From Aotearoamyces nothofagi (taxonomy: Eukaryota > Ascomycota > Leotiomycetes > Leotiales > Tympanidaceae): a stretch of 64,000 bases of DNA. Numbering within the stretch: position 1 is the first letter of the stretch; each line of letters starts with the position of its first letter. This document shows, piece by piece, positions 33,743 through 47,137 of the stretch. The stretch is taken from assembly GCA_015345905.1 (NCBI GenBank), contig JADDTR010000023.1:409462-473461 (forward strand), in the 5' to 3' direction. The position numbers were made by a program, and so were the translations under genes. The notes under the pieces were generated by a model. The model saw only the letters and a list, made by a program, of their open reading frames with translations. It was not told the DNA's origin and ran no database searches.

Positions 33743-34632
33743 ACTTCCAAATGAAAGCTGCCTCTCAATTCTGGGCCCAACACCTGGAGAGGGGCTCACA
33801 AGAATTTGGCGTATTGAGAAACAGGTACAACGAAGAAGTAGAGCAATGCGCCCGGCGAGCTGAATATTGTCATCTCGGTCATTTATGCAGCTACTCTTTC
33901 GAGTGATGGTGGACAAAGACTTCTGCTGAGGTGTCGTGGAAGCTGTGGGTGCTGCGACGTGCCGGATTTGCTTAGCTGTCAATCGTCAATCAGTGGATAA
34001 CGAACGTATGCAAGAACGACTGCAAGAGGAGAGCACAGGTCACAGAATGGACAGGAAGCCGCAACCGGTGGAAGATGCTCCAGGCAACTACACTACACTA
34101 TGTACAATTCAGCAGCTGCCAAGTCAGCCATATATTGCGGATCGCGGACGGGAGTTGCGCGGCTAGCGATTAAATTATGTATCGCATCCACGTTGACGCG
34201 CTCCATGCGAGATGCCCGCTCCTGCTCCCATGGATACGATATCGTATCCCTGGCAGAACACCAAGAAAACATGGGATTCGATCATACGAATCTCAAAATC
34301 TTGATTCTTAGCAAGCACAACATATGAAATGCTCAAACTCCGTTCGGAAATTCCATGCGATAAGATGGCATGGAACCAAATAACCATAATAGCTTTTTAA
34401 AAAAGAAATTAACAAAAAACCTGCAGCTCAACTCGTGCATAACATACGTTCATACCTACGTAGATATGGCCCTGTTCCTAACGAGTAGAGCTTATCCCTT
34501 GTCGAGCCAATCAGCGTTGCGCCGATTCGCGAATTTTGGCGAACAAAATTAAAATCCGGGGTTGGCAATCGCATGCGAGTCATCTTTCTGTCCTCTGATT
34601 TTATTAATGAACTGCTTGTCAATGGACTTAAG
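33743..34632. promoter_or_regulatory. Divergent intergenic region KAR9-GAR / LYS4
   Basis: 890 bp between two divergent start codons, holding both promoters. No binding sites are claimed. Confidence 0.5.
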
Positions 34633-37100
34633 ATGATACCAGTGAGTACCTCAGACCCGGGAGTGCTTTGGGATCCATGCTGACTGTATGACAGCAACGC
34701 CTTGGTCTGCGAGTCAGACCCTCCCGTAGCTTAATCCAGCTTGGGACTCTTCGAGGCGGATATCGATACTATACTGCGACATCACGACTGCTGCAGGAAG
34801 TTTTCCATGCTCAAGCCGATGATGCTGCATCCTCTGCTATTCTGGCTTCCCTGAAGAGCTCCCCTCGAGTCGCGCAGACGCTTACAGAAAAGATTGTTCA
34901 GCGATATTCCCTAGGTCTTGCTAAAGATAAGGCAGTCCAAGCTGGCGACTATGTGACTCTTTCACCGCACCATTGCATGACACACGACAACTCATGGCCG
35001 GTTGCTCTTAAGTTTATGTCTATCGGTGCAACCAAGATACATGATACAAAGCAGATTGTTATGACCCTCGATCACGATGTACAGAACAAAAGCGAGACGA
35101 ACCTCAAGAAATATAAACAGATAGAGGAGTTTGCACACAAGCAAGGTGTCGACTTTTACCCTGCAGGGCGTGGAATTGGTCACCAAATCATGGTTGAGGA
35201 AGGATATGCGTGGCCAGGGACAATGACCGTCGCGTCTGATAGTCACAGTAATATGTATGGTGGCGTAGGATGTCTGGGAACACCAATGGTACGAACAGAT
35301 GCTGCGAGCATATGGGCGACTGGGCGAACGTGGTGGCAGATACCGCCAATTGCAAAAGTAACATTTACAGGTATTTTACCTAAGGGTGTCACCGGAAAGG
35401 ATGTCATTGTGGCGCTATGTGGTCTCTTCAACAACGACGAAGTTCTGAACCATGCGATTGAATTCACAGGTTCAGAACAGACAATGCGCAGTCTACCCGT
35501 GGATGATAGATTGTCCATCGCGAACATGACGACTGAGTGGGGCGCGTTGTCTGGCCTATTCCCTATAGATGCGATGCTGCAAGCCTGGATGCGCTCCAAG
35601 GCAACGACGTCAGCTCTGTTTGACGTGAAAGCTAGCGGTTCGCAGAGCCGATGGTCACACGCCCGAATCGACGATCTCATCGAAAACCAGCTTGTGGCAG
35701 ATAAAGGAGCAACCTACGCCAAATCTTTATACCTTAACCTTTCTACATTATCACCATACGTTTCAGGACCGAACTCCGTCAAGGTTGCAACACCTCTGAA
35801 GGATTTAGAGGCGCAAGGTATCAAACTTAACAAAGCATATTTAGTATCATGTACAAACTCGCGAGCGTCGGATTTAGCAGCAGCTGCTAAGGTATTCAAG
35901 GACGCGGCGAAAGATGGCAAGGTACCCAAGGTTGCTGAAGGGGTCGAATTCTATATTGCAGCGGCATCAATACCAGAGCAAGAAGCCGCTGAAGAGGCTG
36001 GTGATTGGCAGGCTTTGTTGGAGGCAGGCGCGAAGCCGCTTCCTGCTGGATGTGGCCCTTGCATTGGTCTTGGAACGGGATTATTAGAACCCGGAGAAGT
36101 TGGAATTAGTGCAAGCAACCGCAACTTCAAAGGTCGCATGGGGTCTACTGATGCGAAGGCGTATCTAGCCAGCCCCGAAGTTGTTGCAGCCAGTGCATTG
36201 AATGGCAAAATAAGTGGTCCAGGATGGTACGAGAAACCAGTTGGTGTTGAGAAGGTTGTACTAGGCGAGGGTAACGGAATCCCAGAGGAAGACAAAGCTT
36301 TAAGTATCGAAGATGCTTTGGATAAGATTATCGCCCAAGCGGATTCTCTCATTTCAGGCGCAGAAAAGTTACTATTGGGATCAGAAGTAGAGGCTACGGC
36401 CACGAGTGAAGACGATGGCCCATTGACAGAAATTCTCCCCGGGTTCCCAGAAAAGGTCGAGGGCGAGATTGTATTTTGTGATGCCGACAATATCAACACC
36501 GATGGCATATACCCCGGAAAATATACGTATCAAGACAACGTCTCGGTGGAAAAGATGGCCGAGGTATGTATGGAGAACTATGACAAGGCTTTCGGATCTA
36601 TTGCAAGAGAGGGTGATATTCTCGTTTCGGGATTCAACTTCGGATGCGGTAGCTCAAGAGAACAAGCAGCGACTGCAATCCTTGCAAAGAAGATTCCAAT
36701 GGTTGTTGCTGGTAGCTTCGGCAATATCTTCAGCCGAAATAGTATCAACAACGCGTTGATGGGAGTCGAGGTGCCACGATTAGTGCAGAGGTTGAGGGAA
36801 ACATTCTCATCGAATGATGCGAAGTCAAAGACGGACGTGCTGGAGCCTTCACAGAACCAAGAAACCTTGGATTCTCCTCCTTCAGTTCAAGCCACACCTG
36901 AAGCGGAGAAGGTGTTGACCCGCCGTACTGGATGGAAGTTTGTATGGGATGTGAGGAGGAGTAAGGTGATGGTTACAGAGGGAGAAGGCGGAGAGACATG
37001 GAGCCAGAAGGTCGGAGAGCTGCCTCCGAATGTACAGGAAATTATCGCTCGTGGTGGCCTAGAGAAATGGGTTAAACACGAGATTGCTGGATCTTCATAG
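34633..37100 (+). CDS. LYS4: Homoaconitase, mitochondrial
   Basis: Exons 34633-34641 (9 nt, M-I-P) and 34740-37100, 789 residues. Homoaconitase converts cis-homoaconitate to homoisocitrate in the alpha-aminoadipate lysine pathway, in mitochondria. The spliced N-terminus ([20 protein letters not shown]) is basic and Ser/Thr-rich, as for a mitochondrial targeting peptide. The aconitase core has [47 protein letters not shown] and [11 protein letters not shown]. The three [4Fe-4S] ligands are Cys374, Cys441 and Cys444 in my numbering. The C-terminal swivelling domain has [18 protein letters not shown] and [20 protein letters not shown]. Length matches the family. The substrate-loop sequence [11 protein letters not shown] differs from the common HDN(T/S)GPV form. 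Identification strong; exon 1 is inferred. Confidence 0.9.
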
Positions 37101-37601
37101 CTGGGATCCTAAATATATAAGGCGATAGACAAAAGTGACGGGACACTTGTCGGCGCATGTTGTAACTGTACAGATAGCTTTCGCCGATAACTGACAGGAG
37201 GTATTTTTGTTTTATTTTTGTATATTTATAAGCTGGATTAAATTCAAAAAAATAAAATAAAACTCAATGTTGCTAGTAACCGACTCCTAGGAGCCATACG
37301 CTGCATGAGTAAGGACAGATAATAAGTAGTATCTGAAGAATCCTGACAGGTTTGACAGTGGGAATAGCAATCGCTCCATGGAAGCACACTACAGCTAGGC
37401 TATTCTTTTTCAAAGCAGTTACATTCCGCTATAGGACTGTCCAGAAGTTTTAAAAAAAACCTATTGACATGAACGCAATTTCTATCGTCAGCATATACGA
37501 GAATTCATACTTGTCCTTACTTTTACAAGCCGGAACTCCCCCAGTCATTAACATAACCAGCCATATTCCACACTTTATATCCCAATCTATAGCTTATCCG
37601 A
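37101..37601. other. Intergenic, convergent genes
   Basis: About 500 bp, AT-rich at 37190-37270. No coding region recognised. Confidence 0.55.
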
Positions 37602-40435
37602 TCAAGCAGGGACTCCAACATTATCCTGTAATAAATATAGAGCCCGCTCCTCAGGCTGTAGGTTTTGTATATGCGGACTCGAATTTGTCCAGTGTAACTG
37701 ATCGTCGCTACTTCTCATCCAATCCATATCCATCATGAATCCACCACTTTCACCATGTATTCCATCCTCAAGTGCATTTCCCCACTGCACGTCCATACTC
37801 TCAGCTTCAGCGTCAAAATTTATCAACGCATCAAAGTTGTCATCAAACACTGTGCAATCCATATTCACCATTCTGTTAATCGGGTCCAGATGGGATGCCC
37901 GCAATGTATTCGCGACATGGGCTGAGGAAGAATCACTATTCGGCGGTGTTGTAGCTGAAAGGAAAGCCTGCGTCTGATCTCCCATTATCGGCATGCAAAT
38001 TCCACCCTGTGAAGTGCTAATAGGAGTTCCTGTTGACAGGCCTTGATCGGGTGGTGGTGTCAGTCTTGCGGCTCTTCCAGCATCGATCAGCTGAGACACA
38101 TTATGCGCAATTTTCTTTTCGGGCAGAGCTATAAGGCTCGGAGCATTACCCGATCCAACAACATGCTTGGATGTATTGCTGTCTAAAGCAACATTGATTT
38201 CGGCCTTTCTGATGGCAGCCTCGAGAAATTGGGTAGCATAGTCAGCAGCAGCGTATTTATCCCTGAGCTTATCTAGGACCTGCATGCACTGGCAGAATCC
38301 TTGTAGGGCTTCCTCACGAGTAGCATCATTGAAGGACTTAATATCAAGCAAGTGTATGATAATTGCCGGGAGCAGAACTGTAACACCAGTTGTGGGCAAG
38401 TAACGCTCAAGGTGAAGATTGTGTAGATCCTGGCTTATCTTCGTAATCTGCTTCGAGGCCTCCCGGACTTTCAGACGTGAAACATCCTGCAACTCGCGGC
38501 TGTTCTGGAGAGAAGTAGTTTCACTAGTTGGTAGAACTTGAGGCCTGTGCAAAGCGGAAATAGTGGCAAAGTAGACCATGTGTAGTAGAGCTCGCTGCAC
38601 AATGACAGAAGAGCCGCCGCTCTCCACTTCTTCAAACCTGGGCGACTTGTAGTGATATGCTTCCGGAAGACTCTGGAGCCACTCTGTAAGTTCATCATCG
38701 CAACATTTCACCTCATTTGTCTGGTTCAGCTTTTTAGGGAAAAGCATAACACACGAGCGTGTATTTCCTTCTTGACCCTGCGATGTGCCTTGATCTCTCA
38801 CAAGTACGGAATATTGTGCACCCAGAACATGACTAATGCAGAGACAGAGTTTAGCTTTTGAAATACACAACATAGCCAAGTCCCTCTGCATCGTGGTGTT
38901 TCTGACTAGCTCGCATTCTGTAGAAATCGTCAGGTTTTTGCAAGAAAGCGATTCAATCTCGAAATCGTCAACAGTAAGCATGGGAACATCAAAATCATCG
39001 TCCTTTATCCTTGTTGGCCTCCTCATTCCAAGTGCGACCAAGCGATCCCTCATAAAGGTAGACCACCATATTCGCTTCCAGAGCCGTTGCTTTTTGACAT
39101 CCATTAACGATTTCTCTGGATTTCTGTGTAGACCGATTGTATGGGCTAGAGAGATAGCAACGCCCATCCAATGCCATGTGTCTTTCTGATCATCTGGAGT
39201 TTCGTACCAATAGGTCATGAGAAGGAGGGATTGAACGAGTGCTACACGATCTCCCTCGTAATCAAAGTCATATAGCAGCTGTAATAAAGTTTAGCAATTA
39301 TAGTTTCCCAAGCAATGACAGCATTCTTACCCGAGCCTTGTGATAGAAGGCTTTCCTTGCAGATTTGCGAGTTTTGTATCCGGCTGCTTCTAGATGATGC
39401 ATATCCACAAACGCAGTACCCGCAAACATCACCGCCTGGAAAAGCACTAAGCTGACCTTACCATTCTCGCCATTATTCGCATCAATGATCTGCAAGAATT
39501 CATGTAATTCGATCAATGGCATATATGGATGCACGAATTCAACATAGCTTCTAAGCAATGCATTCAGGAAGGCTGGTTCTGGTATTGAGAGAGCTCCTTT
39601 TCTCCATATGTATTGAATGTCGTCTGCTGTCATTCGCGGAGGCAAAGGCTTGATATATGCAGGGAGCGGCCCATTCGACTGACGTTTGGGTGCAGGCGGG
39701 GGTGTGTGTAAATGATTCGAAACGGAAGACAAGTCGCCATGCATGGATGCAGAGCGTGCGAGATTGAAGATAGCATTAGGATTATGCGGAGGTATGAAAC
39801 TGGGTCTTGGACGGTGCCCAAAACTATTTAGTCTTTCGCTTTGAGTCTGGTCTGGAGATAGGGTTAGTGGAACCCTCAAGGAGGGATCGGAAAATAAGTT
39901 GCTTACACAAAGAATGTGGAACATGAGGATTCATGGTTAGGTCATCATCTCCATCATTTACAGAGCTCCCGGAGTCACTCGCTCTCTGGAAAGCCGGATT
40001 TGTGATATCTACGGGATTGACATTGCCATTTGCGAGTGCCTCGACTCCGGACAAGTTAAGCACATGCGGATGAGGGTGAGCGTGCTCATTGACGGAATCT
40101 AGAGGTTTTGCACTGCTGTACGGGTGCTTCCTGCAATGGAATTACGAGTTAATTGCTGGTCTCGAGGATAAGCCTGCGTTGGACACGACTTACTTTCTCC
40201 GCTTGCTCTCGGTGACTATGCAAGGCACCTCGTCAAGCCTGCAGTTGGTGCATGGCGCGCCATGTTCCACGACATTACACCTAACCTTTCGCGCTCTGCA
40301 GCACTGGCAGGCTTTTGAAGCTCTCCTTTTGACTGGTCTGCCATTTGAATTGATGTTGAGACCTGCAGAGCTGGCCTTCCGCTTTGGAGAACCAGGCTGC
40401 TGATCAGACCCGGGCGAATCGAGCTCAGGACTCAT
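37602..40435 (-). CDS. Zn2Cys6 transcription factor, CTF1/FarA type
   Basis: Exons 40435-40194, 40130-39907, 39851-39331 and 39278-37602, 887 residues. ATG at 40435 is used because the frame upstream opens only from TTG. The zinc binuclear cluster has Cys at 43, 46, 53, 62, 65 and 72 (CX2CX6CX8CX2CX6C), followed by the linker VTESKRRKKHP. The wording SKACQCCRARKVRC and CTNCRLDEVPCIVTESKRRK is characteristic of cutinase transcription factor 1 (CTF1) and the Aspergillus fatty-acid regulators FarA/FarB. Those activate fatty-acid catabolism and cutinase or lipase genes. The fungal transcription-factor middle homology region spans roughly 170-480, with YEGDRVALVQSLLLMTYWYE, TWHWMGVAISLAHTIGLHRN and KRIWWSTFMRDRLVALGMRR. 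An acidic C-terminus may be the activation domain. Family firm; FarA versus FarB not resolved. Confidence 0.86.
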
Positions 40436-43400
40436 GATGCCGATGGCGATGACGGTGGCGATAGGCAATATTCGATCCGAACAAATAACAGTTCCTCATT
40501 GGATAAAACAGCCCCAGTTCGAGAATGACTGGGTTATGAGAGTCCCGGCAGAGTCAGGGTCAGAGCCAGAGCCAGAGTCAGAGTCAGAAAAGGACAAGGC
40601 AGGATAGGATTATTAGCACCGATGATGGAACAAGAGTGCCAATGCCAAGTGAGTAACGGGCGCAAAGACAAGACGGATCGAGGGACGAAGGGAGGAAGAG
40701 CATCGGCCGGAAAATCATGGGCGGAGGGAGGGCAAGAGGTTTATGTATTGGCAGCACCGGAAGACAGCTAGCCAGCAATCCAGCACGGAAGCTGTACCGG
40801 TGCAGGTACAGCACAGTCATTATAGGCATGCCAGTGCCCTAGAGTGGGAGTTGGAGCAAGCGTGGCGGTGGAGAACGGCAGGGACGGAGGAAGGCGGGTT
40901 TCTGGCGTTAGGCGCTATCGCCGCGCCACTACCTCTGCCACTATGCCTACGAGGATGTGGAGTTGCGGAAGTTGGAGTAGGCAAGTGCGGCCCCTAAGGC
41001 CGCGACGGGCCCTCAGGCACCCAGGGAAGTTGCGGAGATGATGGGTCTGGCGTGCGGGCGGCGAGCCTGGCGCCGTCGTCGGCGCTGCCATCTTTTCCGG
41101 CCGGCCTGGTTGGTCAGCTGCCTCCTCTGCTCGGAGTGGCTCTTCCCCTCCACATCCACACGCCCATTCACACTCGCATTCACATGCCCGCGGGAGATGC
41201 TAATGTGGGCGAGACAGGCTATGGGCTATGGGCTCTGGGCTATGCTGGGAAGGGAGCTGGAGTGCATTATCTACGTGTGTTGCAAGCCGGCAGGCTCCCC
41301 CTCCCCCGTTCGGGAAGCCTGCGAGGTATGTGTAACGGTACACCATAGCAGTGCAATTGAAAAGCCAAACGTCTTTCCTTTGTCCGAGTCTACGTGCCTA
41401 ATTCCAGTCTTGAGGCGTTCAAGGTTTCCTTGAGGACCGACCGTGGTGCACTTCCGTACGTGGGATCCGGTACTCGCACGCCGTCCGGTTCCGAGTTTCG
41501 AGCGCGTCTTATGCAGATATCATAATAATAGTACAGCACCGTAGAGTTTTCCGCCGAACAGCTCGTACGCCCTTCTTATCCGTACTCCAGCCATGTCCCA
41601 GCCAAAACAGGAGTGTGCTGAATGGTGGGTGAGTTTGATCGATAGAGAATTCATTCAAGCATGACCCGAAAAGAGTAGCCCACACTTGTACTTATCTATT
41701 GTATGTACGGAGGACACAGTATCTATACGTCGCCCCCTTGTAGCAAACCTACCAGACTCGGAATTCAAAACGTTGCTATCTGTTCATGAGTCCGCCCTAG
41801 TCCGCCAGTCCAATCACATCCTTCTGCCGAACGGTGGATGTCCCGTCTTGGGTCTCTGGATTTCGCTGTGGAAATTCGCGATATCTACTACTATAACTCC
41901 ATCCATCTGGGGTCTACGGTAGTTGGGCTAGAGGTGAAGTTGTCCCCGCTACCGGAAGGTAACCTAAAGGCGTCTACTGTTGTAACTGCCTTGAACAAAA
42001 AACTCAACTCAACTCTCCGCATCCCACATCTCACATCCTTAGGCTTCTTAGCATTGCGGTATTCTCAGACGTAGAGGCAAAGAGGAATAGCCTCAGCTTG
42101 GTACAGTATCCCGCTTCTCCAGAAGACTGGGTTACCATACAGTAGTAGGTTCACCTTGATGCTTACTAACCACTGTCCGATCCCCGTCATCCTCCTCTTG
42201 TGCAGACCTGCATACTTGCACATGCCTCTCGAATATGCCTCTACCTTCCCTATTAATGCTTCGGATGATCCTTTAACTTCAGGCATTTGCTTTCGTGCAG
42301 AGTAAGTTACTTGGGAACGGGATAACTCGCAAAACAGGGGACCTTTCGAAGGCGTAATGGTGCTGCACACTATCGGAGCTCTCCCGAACTCGTCGATTAT
42401 CTATCGGCTGAAGACGGGGGAACGAGGATATTTCGAAGAACCCCTCGACCAGGGTTGTGGTTGATTGATAGCACTTTTTGATTACCGCCACGGTACATAT
42501 GCTCAAGTAAGTTGCGTGGGTGTGCAGTGGCCGAGTGTTGATTTGACGAAAATAATTTCACGGCTATGTTCGATGACGCGGTCTGGCCCTCAAAAACTCC
42601 AGCCCTTGAACGTCTGGGGCCGTCCGGTCATGTCGGGACAATCAAGGACAAGATAAGATGTAGCTACCCTCGACCCTGTGGAATCATTGAACTTTATATC
42701 CCTCCTTCCAGGCAAGCACACTGGAGCAAAGAGCCAGACATACCTACGCCGTTAACACGGCTGGATATCTCAACCTCGATTTTCATGGCACAAGAGGATA
42801 TTTCTTCCAGGGTAGACTGTAGAGTACTGTACTGTACGGTAGTACTGTAGAAGTAGAAGAAGCATGGAAAGGACCTGGCGGAGCACTCTACTCCAGCACG
42901 CCGGCATATTCCGTACCCACTCCGGTCTTTCCCTTGGCGGGATTTAACCCACAGTCGACACCGGCTCAATAGGCCGATTCAGACTGGCGGCCACCCATCA
43001 GCGCGCGCCATCTCCATTCTCCGTATGCCAAGTCCAGCTACCGCACCCCAAGGCAGGCAGACAGCACGAGGGGCACGAGGGGTAAGTTCGCATCGTATGT
43101 TGCGCCTCCCTAGTCTTCTCCAGCTTTCCCCAGCTTCTCGACCTCTGGAGGCCAAAAATGCCCGCGTGCTCCCACAAGTGCGGGCACTCCGTATATCAGC
43201 ACATCCTAACCCATGAATGATGCCGTACTCGGAATCAAAATGTTGGGCTGAGCGATCATAACTCATGAGGGCTGCACTGCCACATTGCGTCGGTCCCCTT
43301 TGTCCGAGGTCTCGGTCCGAGTTCCCGGCAGATGGATGACGGATGGCAGTTACGTTAATTATACCACAATGTGCATCCGAAACAAATCAAATGCGCTGTG

Positions 43401-45588
43401 TTGGCTATTACCAATTCGACTACGACTACGCCCGGAAGATGCTACGGAGCATGACGTCCTACTCCTTAGAGTTAGTCGATAAGTCCCTCTCGTGCGACGT
43501 GGTGCAGGTACCGAACATACCCGGACGAAAGGGACGTGCAGAGGGTTGTACTGTACTTGAGGCATTAATACAGTAATAATCACTGCCGTGTCGGTTGGCT
43601 TCCTATCTGAGAGCCAATACCGCGCAATGCCAATCACTCGTCATGGGAACATTTCACATGGTTCTCATTACAGCTGTAAGCTGACCAGAAACACGTGCAA
43701 AGGCATGTGAAGCAGCGGCTCATTTATCAGCTCGAGAATGGAACCACATATAACGATTATAACCCGCGGGAAAAAGACTCTCAAGCCTGAGTATAATTAT
43801 CTGCAGCATCTCTTCTAACCGTCTTTAATACACTGAGCATGCACCGACCACTGTATGTAAATGCCGGAGACTTTTGTTCATTTACAACCTATAATAGCAG
43901 CAAATACATGAATTTCGATATGTTAGTACTTCAACACCTGGCCCGGGACTTTCAAGAAGGGCAGTATTCCTGAACACTCTCTATTCCTCTACCTTTTCAC
44001 CCATGTCGATAATACAGACCTCGGAGAGACCGTCAGTCTAATACAGGCATAGCATGCACATATGGGCCTTGGACGGAAACTAAGATCGGATCTCCCGTTA
44101 TCTTTGAAAGGGGGAAATGGGGAATTGACTACCTTACCTTACCTTGTTAGGCGACCGACGCATCTTTTACGTGCATATGACTGCCGCGACTTAATCTTCG
44201 TACAGTCACGGGTAGCGGTATAACAGAAACTCTCTTATTCTCTGATTTTCCCGTGACACATCTCGTGACACTGCTTCTTTGGCGGTAGAATGTATCTCAA
44301 ATCGGCCGATGCTTAAATAAGCGAATCAACTCTGACGTTACATCTCGAGATCAAATCTGCGTCGATGTCGTTTTTCCTTTGACAAATCTCCCATCGTTCT
44401 TCTTGGGTTGGTTCTCTAATGACGCCTATCTCAATATGCACCTCTTATTCTAAGGCGTGCTCCTGGAATTGGGATGGCACTTGGGCTTGTTCGTTGTTGG
44501 AGGGTTTGTTCTGGCATTATTGGGGATGCTAATGTGAGGCTCCCCATTGGGCAATCATTCCGGTAAAAGATTGAGGTCCATCTCTGCTTACTATATTAAT
44601 AAATTATAACAGGCATTGGCTGCTGTACTATTCACTTAGCCTGAGGAGTATAAAGCTACCGAAGAGGCCGACGAACTCTATTACCAACTAACGCCTTAGA
44701 TAAAGCGAGTAATATTATACACTTCAGATACATTATAGATTGCAGTCTTAAGATGTCTCTGCAACTAATATCAGTAGAGCTTCGACGGCGCGAAGAGAAT
44801 TCAATATATATCAGCTTACAGAAGTTGCATGTACCAGTAACTGCTTTATCCTGCCACTCTCGTATATAGAATCTTGTATACCAAACATGTGGGACTTGAA
44901 ATCTAACTATTATACATCCGTGACATTCCTCAACGAAAGGACGGACTTGCTGTATGAATTTATTGGGGTGACGTAACTAACAATCATGCCCTTGAACGTG
45001 AATTGTGAAATGATTGGGTGGCATGTGATAGAGGACACGACAGAGGGCGGCCAACACGACGGACGCTAAATGTGGGACCTGTGGCTCAACTTCCCCGTAT
45101 GTTGAAACGAACCAATGGCCGACGTTGGAATGCAACTAGAACATCCGGCAGTTTCTAAAGCCTGAGGCAATCGAGAGTCTGATGGGGGATTCGTAGAGCG
45201 GTAGAGGAGCATCAACGAAAACGGAATCGAGAGGCTGAGAAAGTTGGCGCCACACCGCACTCGTTGGTGCTCGGTGGATGGTCTAGAGTCCTGGGGTGTC
45301 TGCTCGCACACCTTGTATACCTCGCACACCTCCTCTTCCAATGCTGCTATGCTGTTTAGGTGAGACTAACGCCAACAATCCGAGGGCTGCTTGCTCTTGT
45401 GCTCGGCTGCTGACGGACGAGTTGAATGATGGCGGTGGGTGTGGGGTTAAAAGGACGAGCAAAGCTGCTTCTTACATCATCTGCCCATAAATCTTAGACT
45501 TCTGGTCTTCTCCACCTGCTCTCCTCTTTAACAAAGTCGCTGCTCCACCTCTCCTTCACCTTCTAGAAATATATCCGTACTCTAAACT
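40436..45588. other. 5.2-kb gene-poor interval
   Basis: This interval lies upstream of both the CTF1-type gene (minus) and the MARVEL gene (plus). Near 40555-40590 there is a degenerate (GAGCCA/GAGTCA)n stretch. A TTACC repeat (CCTTACCTTACCTTACC) lies at about 44130-44148, and a GTACT palindrome at 42827-42847. I saw no conserved protein, tRNA or transposon ends. Regulatory DNA or unrecognised noncoding RNA is possible. Confidence 0.5.
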
Positions 45589-46666
45589 ATGGCTTCGGGG
45601 ACAGGTCTTGGTCTGAAAGCAATACAATGGCTATTCCGTCTCATTGAGCTGAGCTGCGCAGCTGTCGTCCTCGGAATCTTCTCCTACTTCCTCGCGACCT
45701 TGTCCAACCACAACCTGCCTATCGGCCACTACCTCCGAGCCGTCGAAGGAATCTCAGGTGCAGCATGTATCTACACCATCGCCGCTCTGATCTTGGTCTG
45801 CTGCCTAGGTGGCATCGCCTTCTTTGCCTTCCTCGCGATTGCTCTTGATGCCGCTTTTATCGGCGCCTTCATTTTTGTTGCGTACGAGAATCGTGGTGGA
45901 GCTGGAAGCTGTAGTGGTTATGTACGCACTTTTTTCGGAAATGGGGACACAAACAGCTCTGCCAACATCGTCCAAGCAAGCTCTGGTAGCGATATAGTTG
46001 TCTTGCCAAGCTTACATTCAGCCTGCAAGCTCGAAACTGCCGCTTTCTCGCTATCAATCGTAGCTATGTAAGTGTGCTTGTTCAAGTACCCTTTTCAGAC
46101 TTCGATTTCTAATCATCTTCAGCTTCTTCTTCCTTTTATCTGCAGTTTTCGGTGTCCTTCTATGGCGCCACCACAAGTCCGAGAAGAAATACGGTCCATC
46201 TCCGTCCAACAACTATACCACTGGTTCCCCTCGTCGTAGATTCTGGCAACGAAAGCACACTGGCCGCGACGCTACTGTTGTAGTTGCTGCCGGTGATATC
46301 GTAGGTGAAAAGTACCAACCTGATGCCCTCCCTATCCATAAGACCCCGGCAGATGTGAGAACCTCTTACAACACCGACAATACAGTTGTTGGCAATGAAC
46401 CTGTCGGATACAACAAGCTCAGCTACACGGGAAGCGGTACTGACAGATATGCTGCTCCGGCTAGTGCACTTCCATCTCAGGGCAGATATATTCCTACTAC
46501 TGGAACCGCTGTTGGAACGCCGCCCAGTGCTGCTGCATACCGGAGATATCCGAGCCAGACTTCTGGCGTCACTACTGGAACGGCTGAGATGCCAGCCTCT
46601 GATGTACATTCCCCTGGAGAGATAGACCTCCAAACGCCCAAAAAGACACACCCTAGCACGTTCTAG
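45589..46666 (+). CDS. MARVEL-type four-helix membrane protein
   Basis: Exons 45589-46067 and 46123-46666, 340 residues. Four hydrophobic segments fit the MARVEL fold: IQWLFRLIELSCAAVVLGIF (about 13-32), ISGAACIYTIAALILVCC, AFFAFLAIALDAAFIGAFIF, and IFFFLLSAVFGVLLW formed across the splice junction. The loop between helices 3 and 4 carries Cys residues (GSCSGY, SACKLE) and an N-x-S site. The Tyr/Pro/Ser/Thr-rich cytosolic tail of about 165 residues is low in complexity. Fungal MARVEL proteins sit in the plasma membrane (eisosome/Nce102-like or Sur7-like), but I cannot name a specific orthologue. Confidence 0.75.
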
Positions 46667-47137
46667 ATACTTTATAATTTTTTAAAAAGAACAAGAAATA
46701 ATGGCCGGGAGGATACGTAAATGGTGTGAGAGCACGAACCAGAGAGTTATAAGGGGTTTGAGAGTGACAATGTATCAAATTAATGGTAATTACATGGTAA
46801 AATAAATTTCGCTTCTTATATTGTCTATATCGGTGATTCTCGTGATGCTTTGAGTATACAGAACTTGCTCAGTGTTAGTAAACCAGTCAAATTTATCCAG
46901 GACTATTTACAGGCTCTCCAACAGAACCAATTTACGGATTATTCACCATTCACAATGAATAGAGGAAGGCTAAACGTTCTCAATATATGTATAATTGCAT
47001 TCCTCAACAGCAGACCGGCCACTGGAGGCCAAACAAACAAAGGGTATCTAAACATAACTCCGGCCCAATGCAGTGCTAATCATTCTCGCTCAAATTGCTT
47101 CCAGATCTATTACTAATTAATAATCCTCTCTTCGACC
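46667..47137. other. Intergenic
   Basis: About 470 bp between the MARVEL stop and the decayed GH5 gene. No coding region recognised. Confidence 0.5.

Noticed and set aside
33743-33982. 80-residue N-terminal extension of the KAR9-GAR frame
   Set aside because: Opens only from TTG and is unlike the family start; MDLPILLPPS at 33742 is a better start.
45066-45341. 91-codon minus-strand frame upstream of the MARVEL gene
   Set aside because: No recognisable features; lies in the promoter region.
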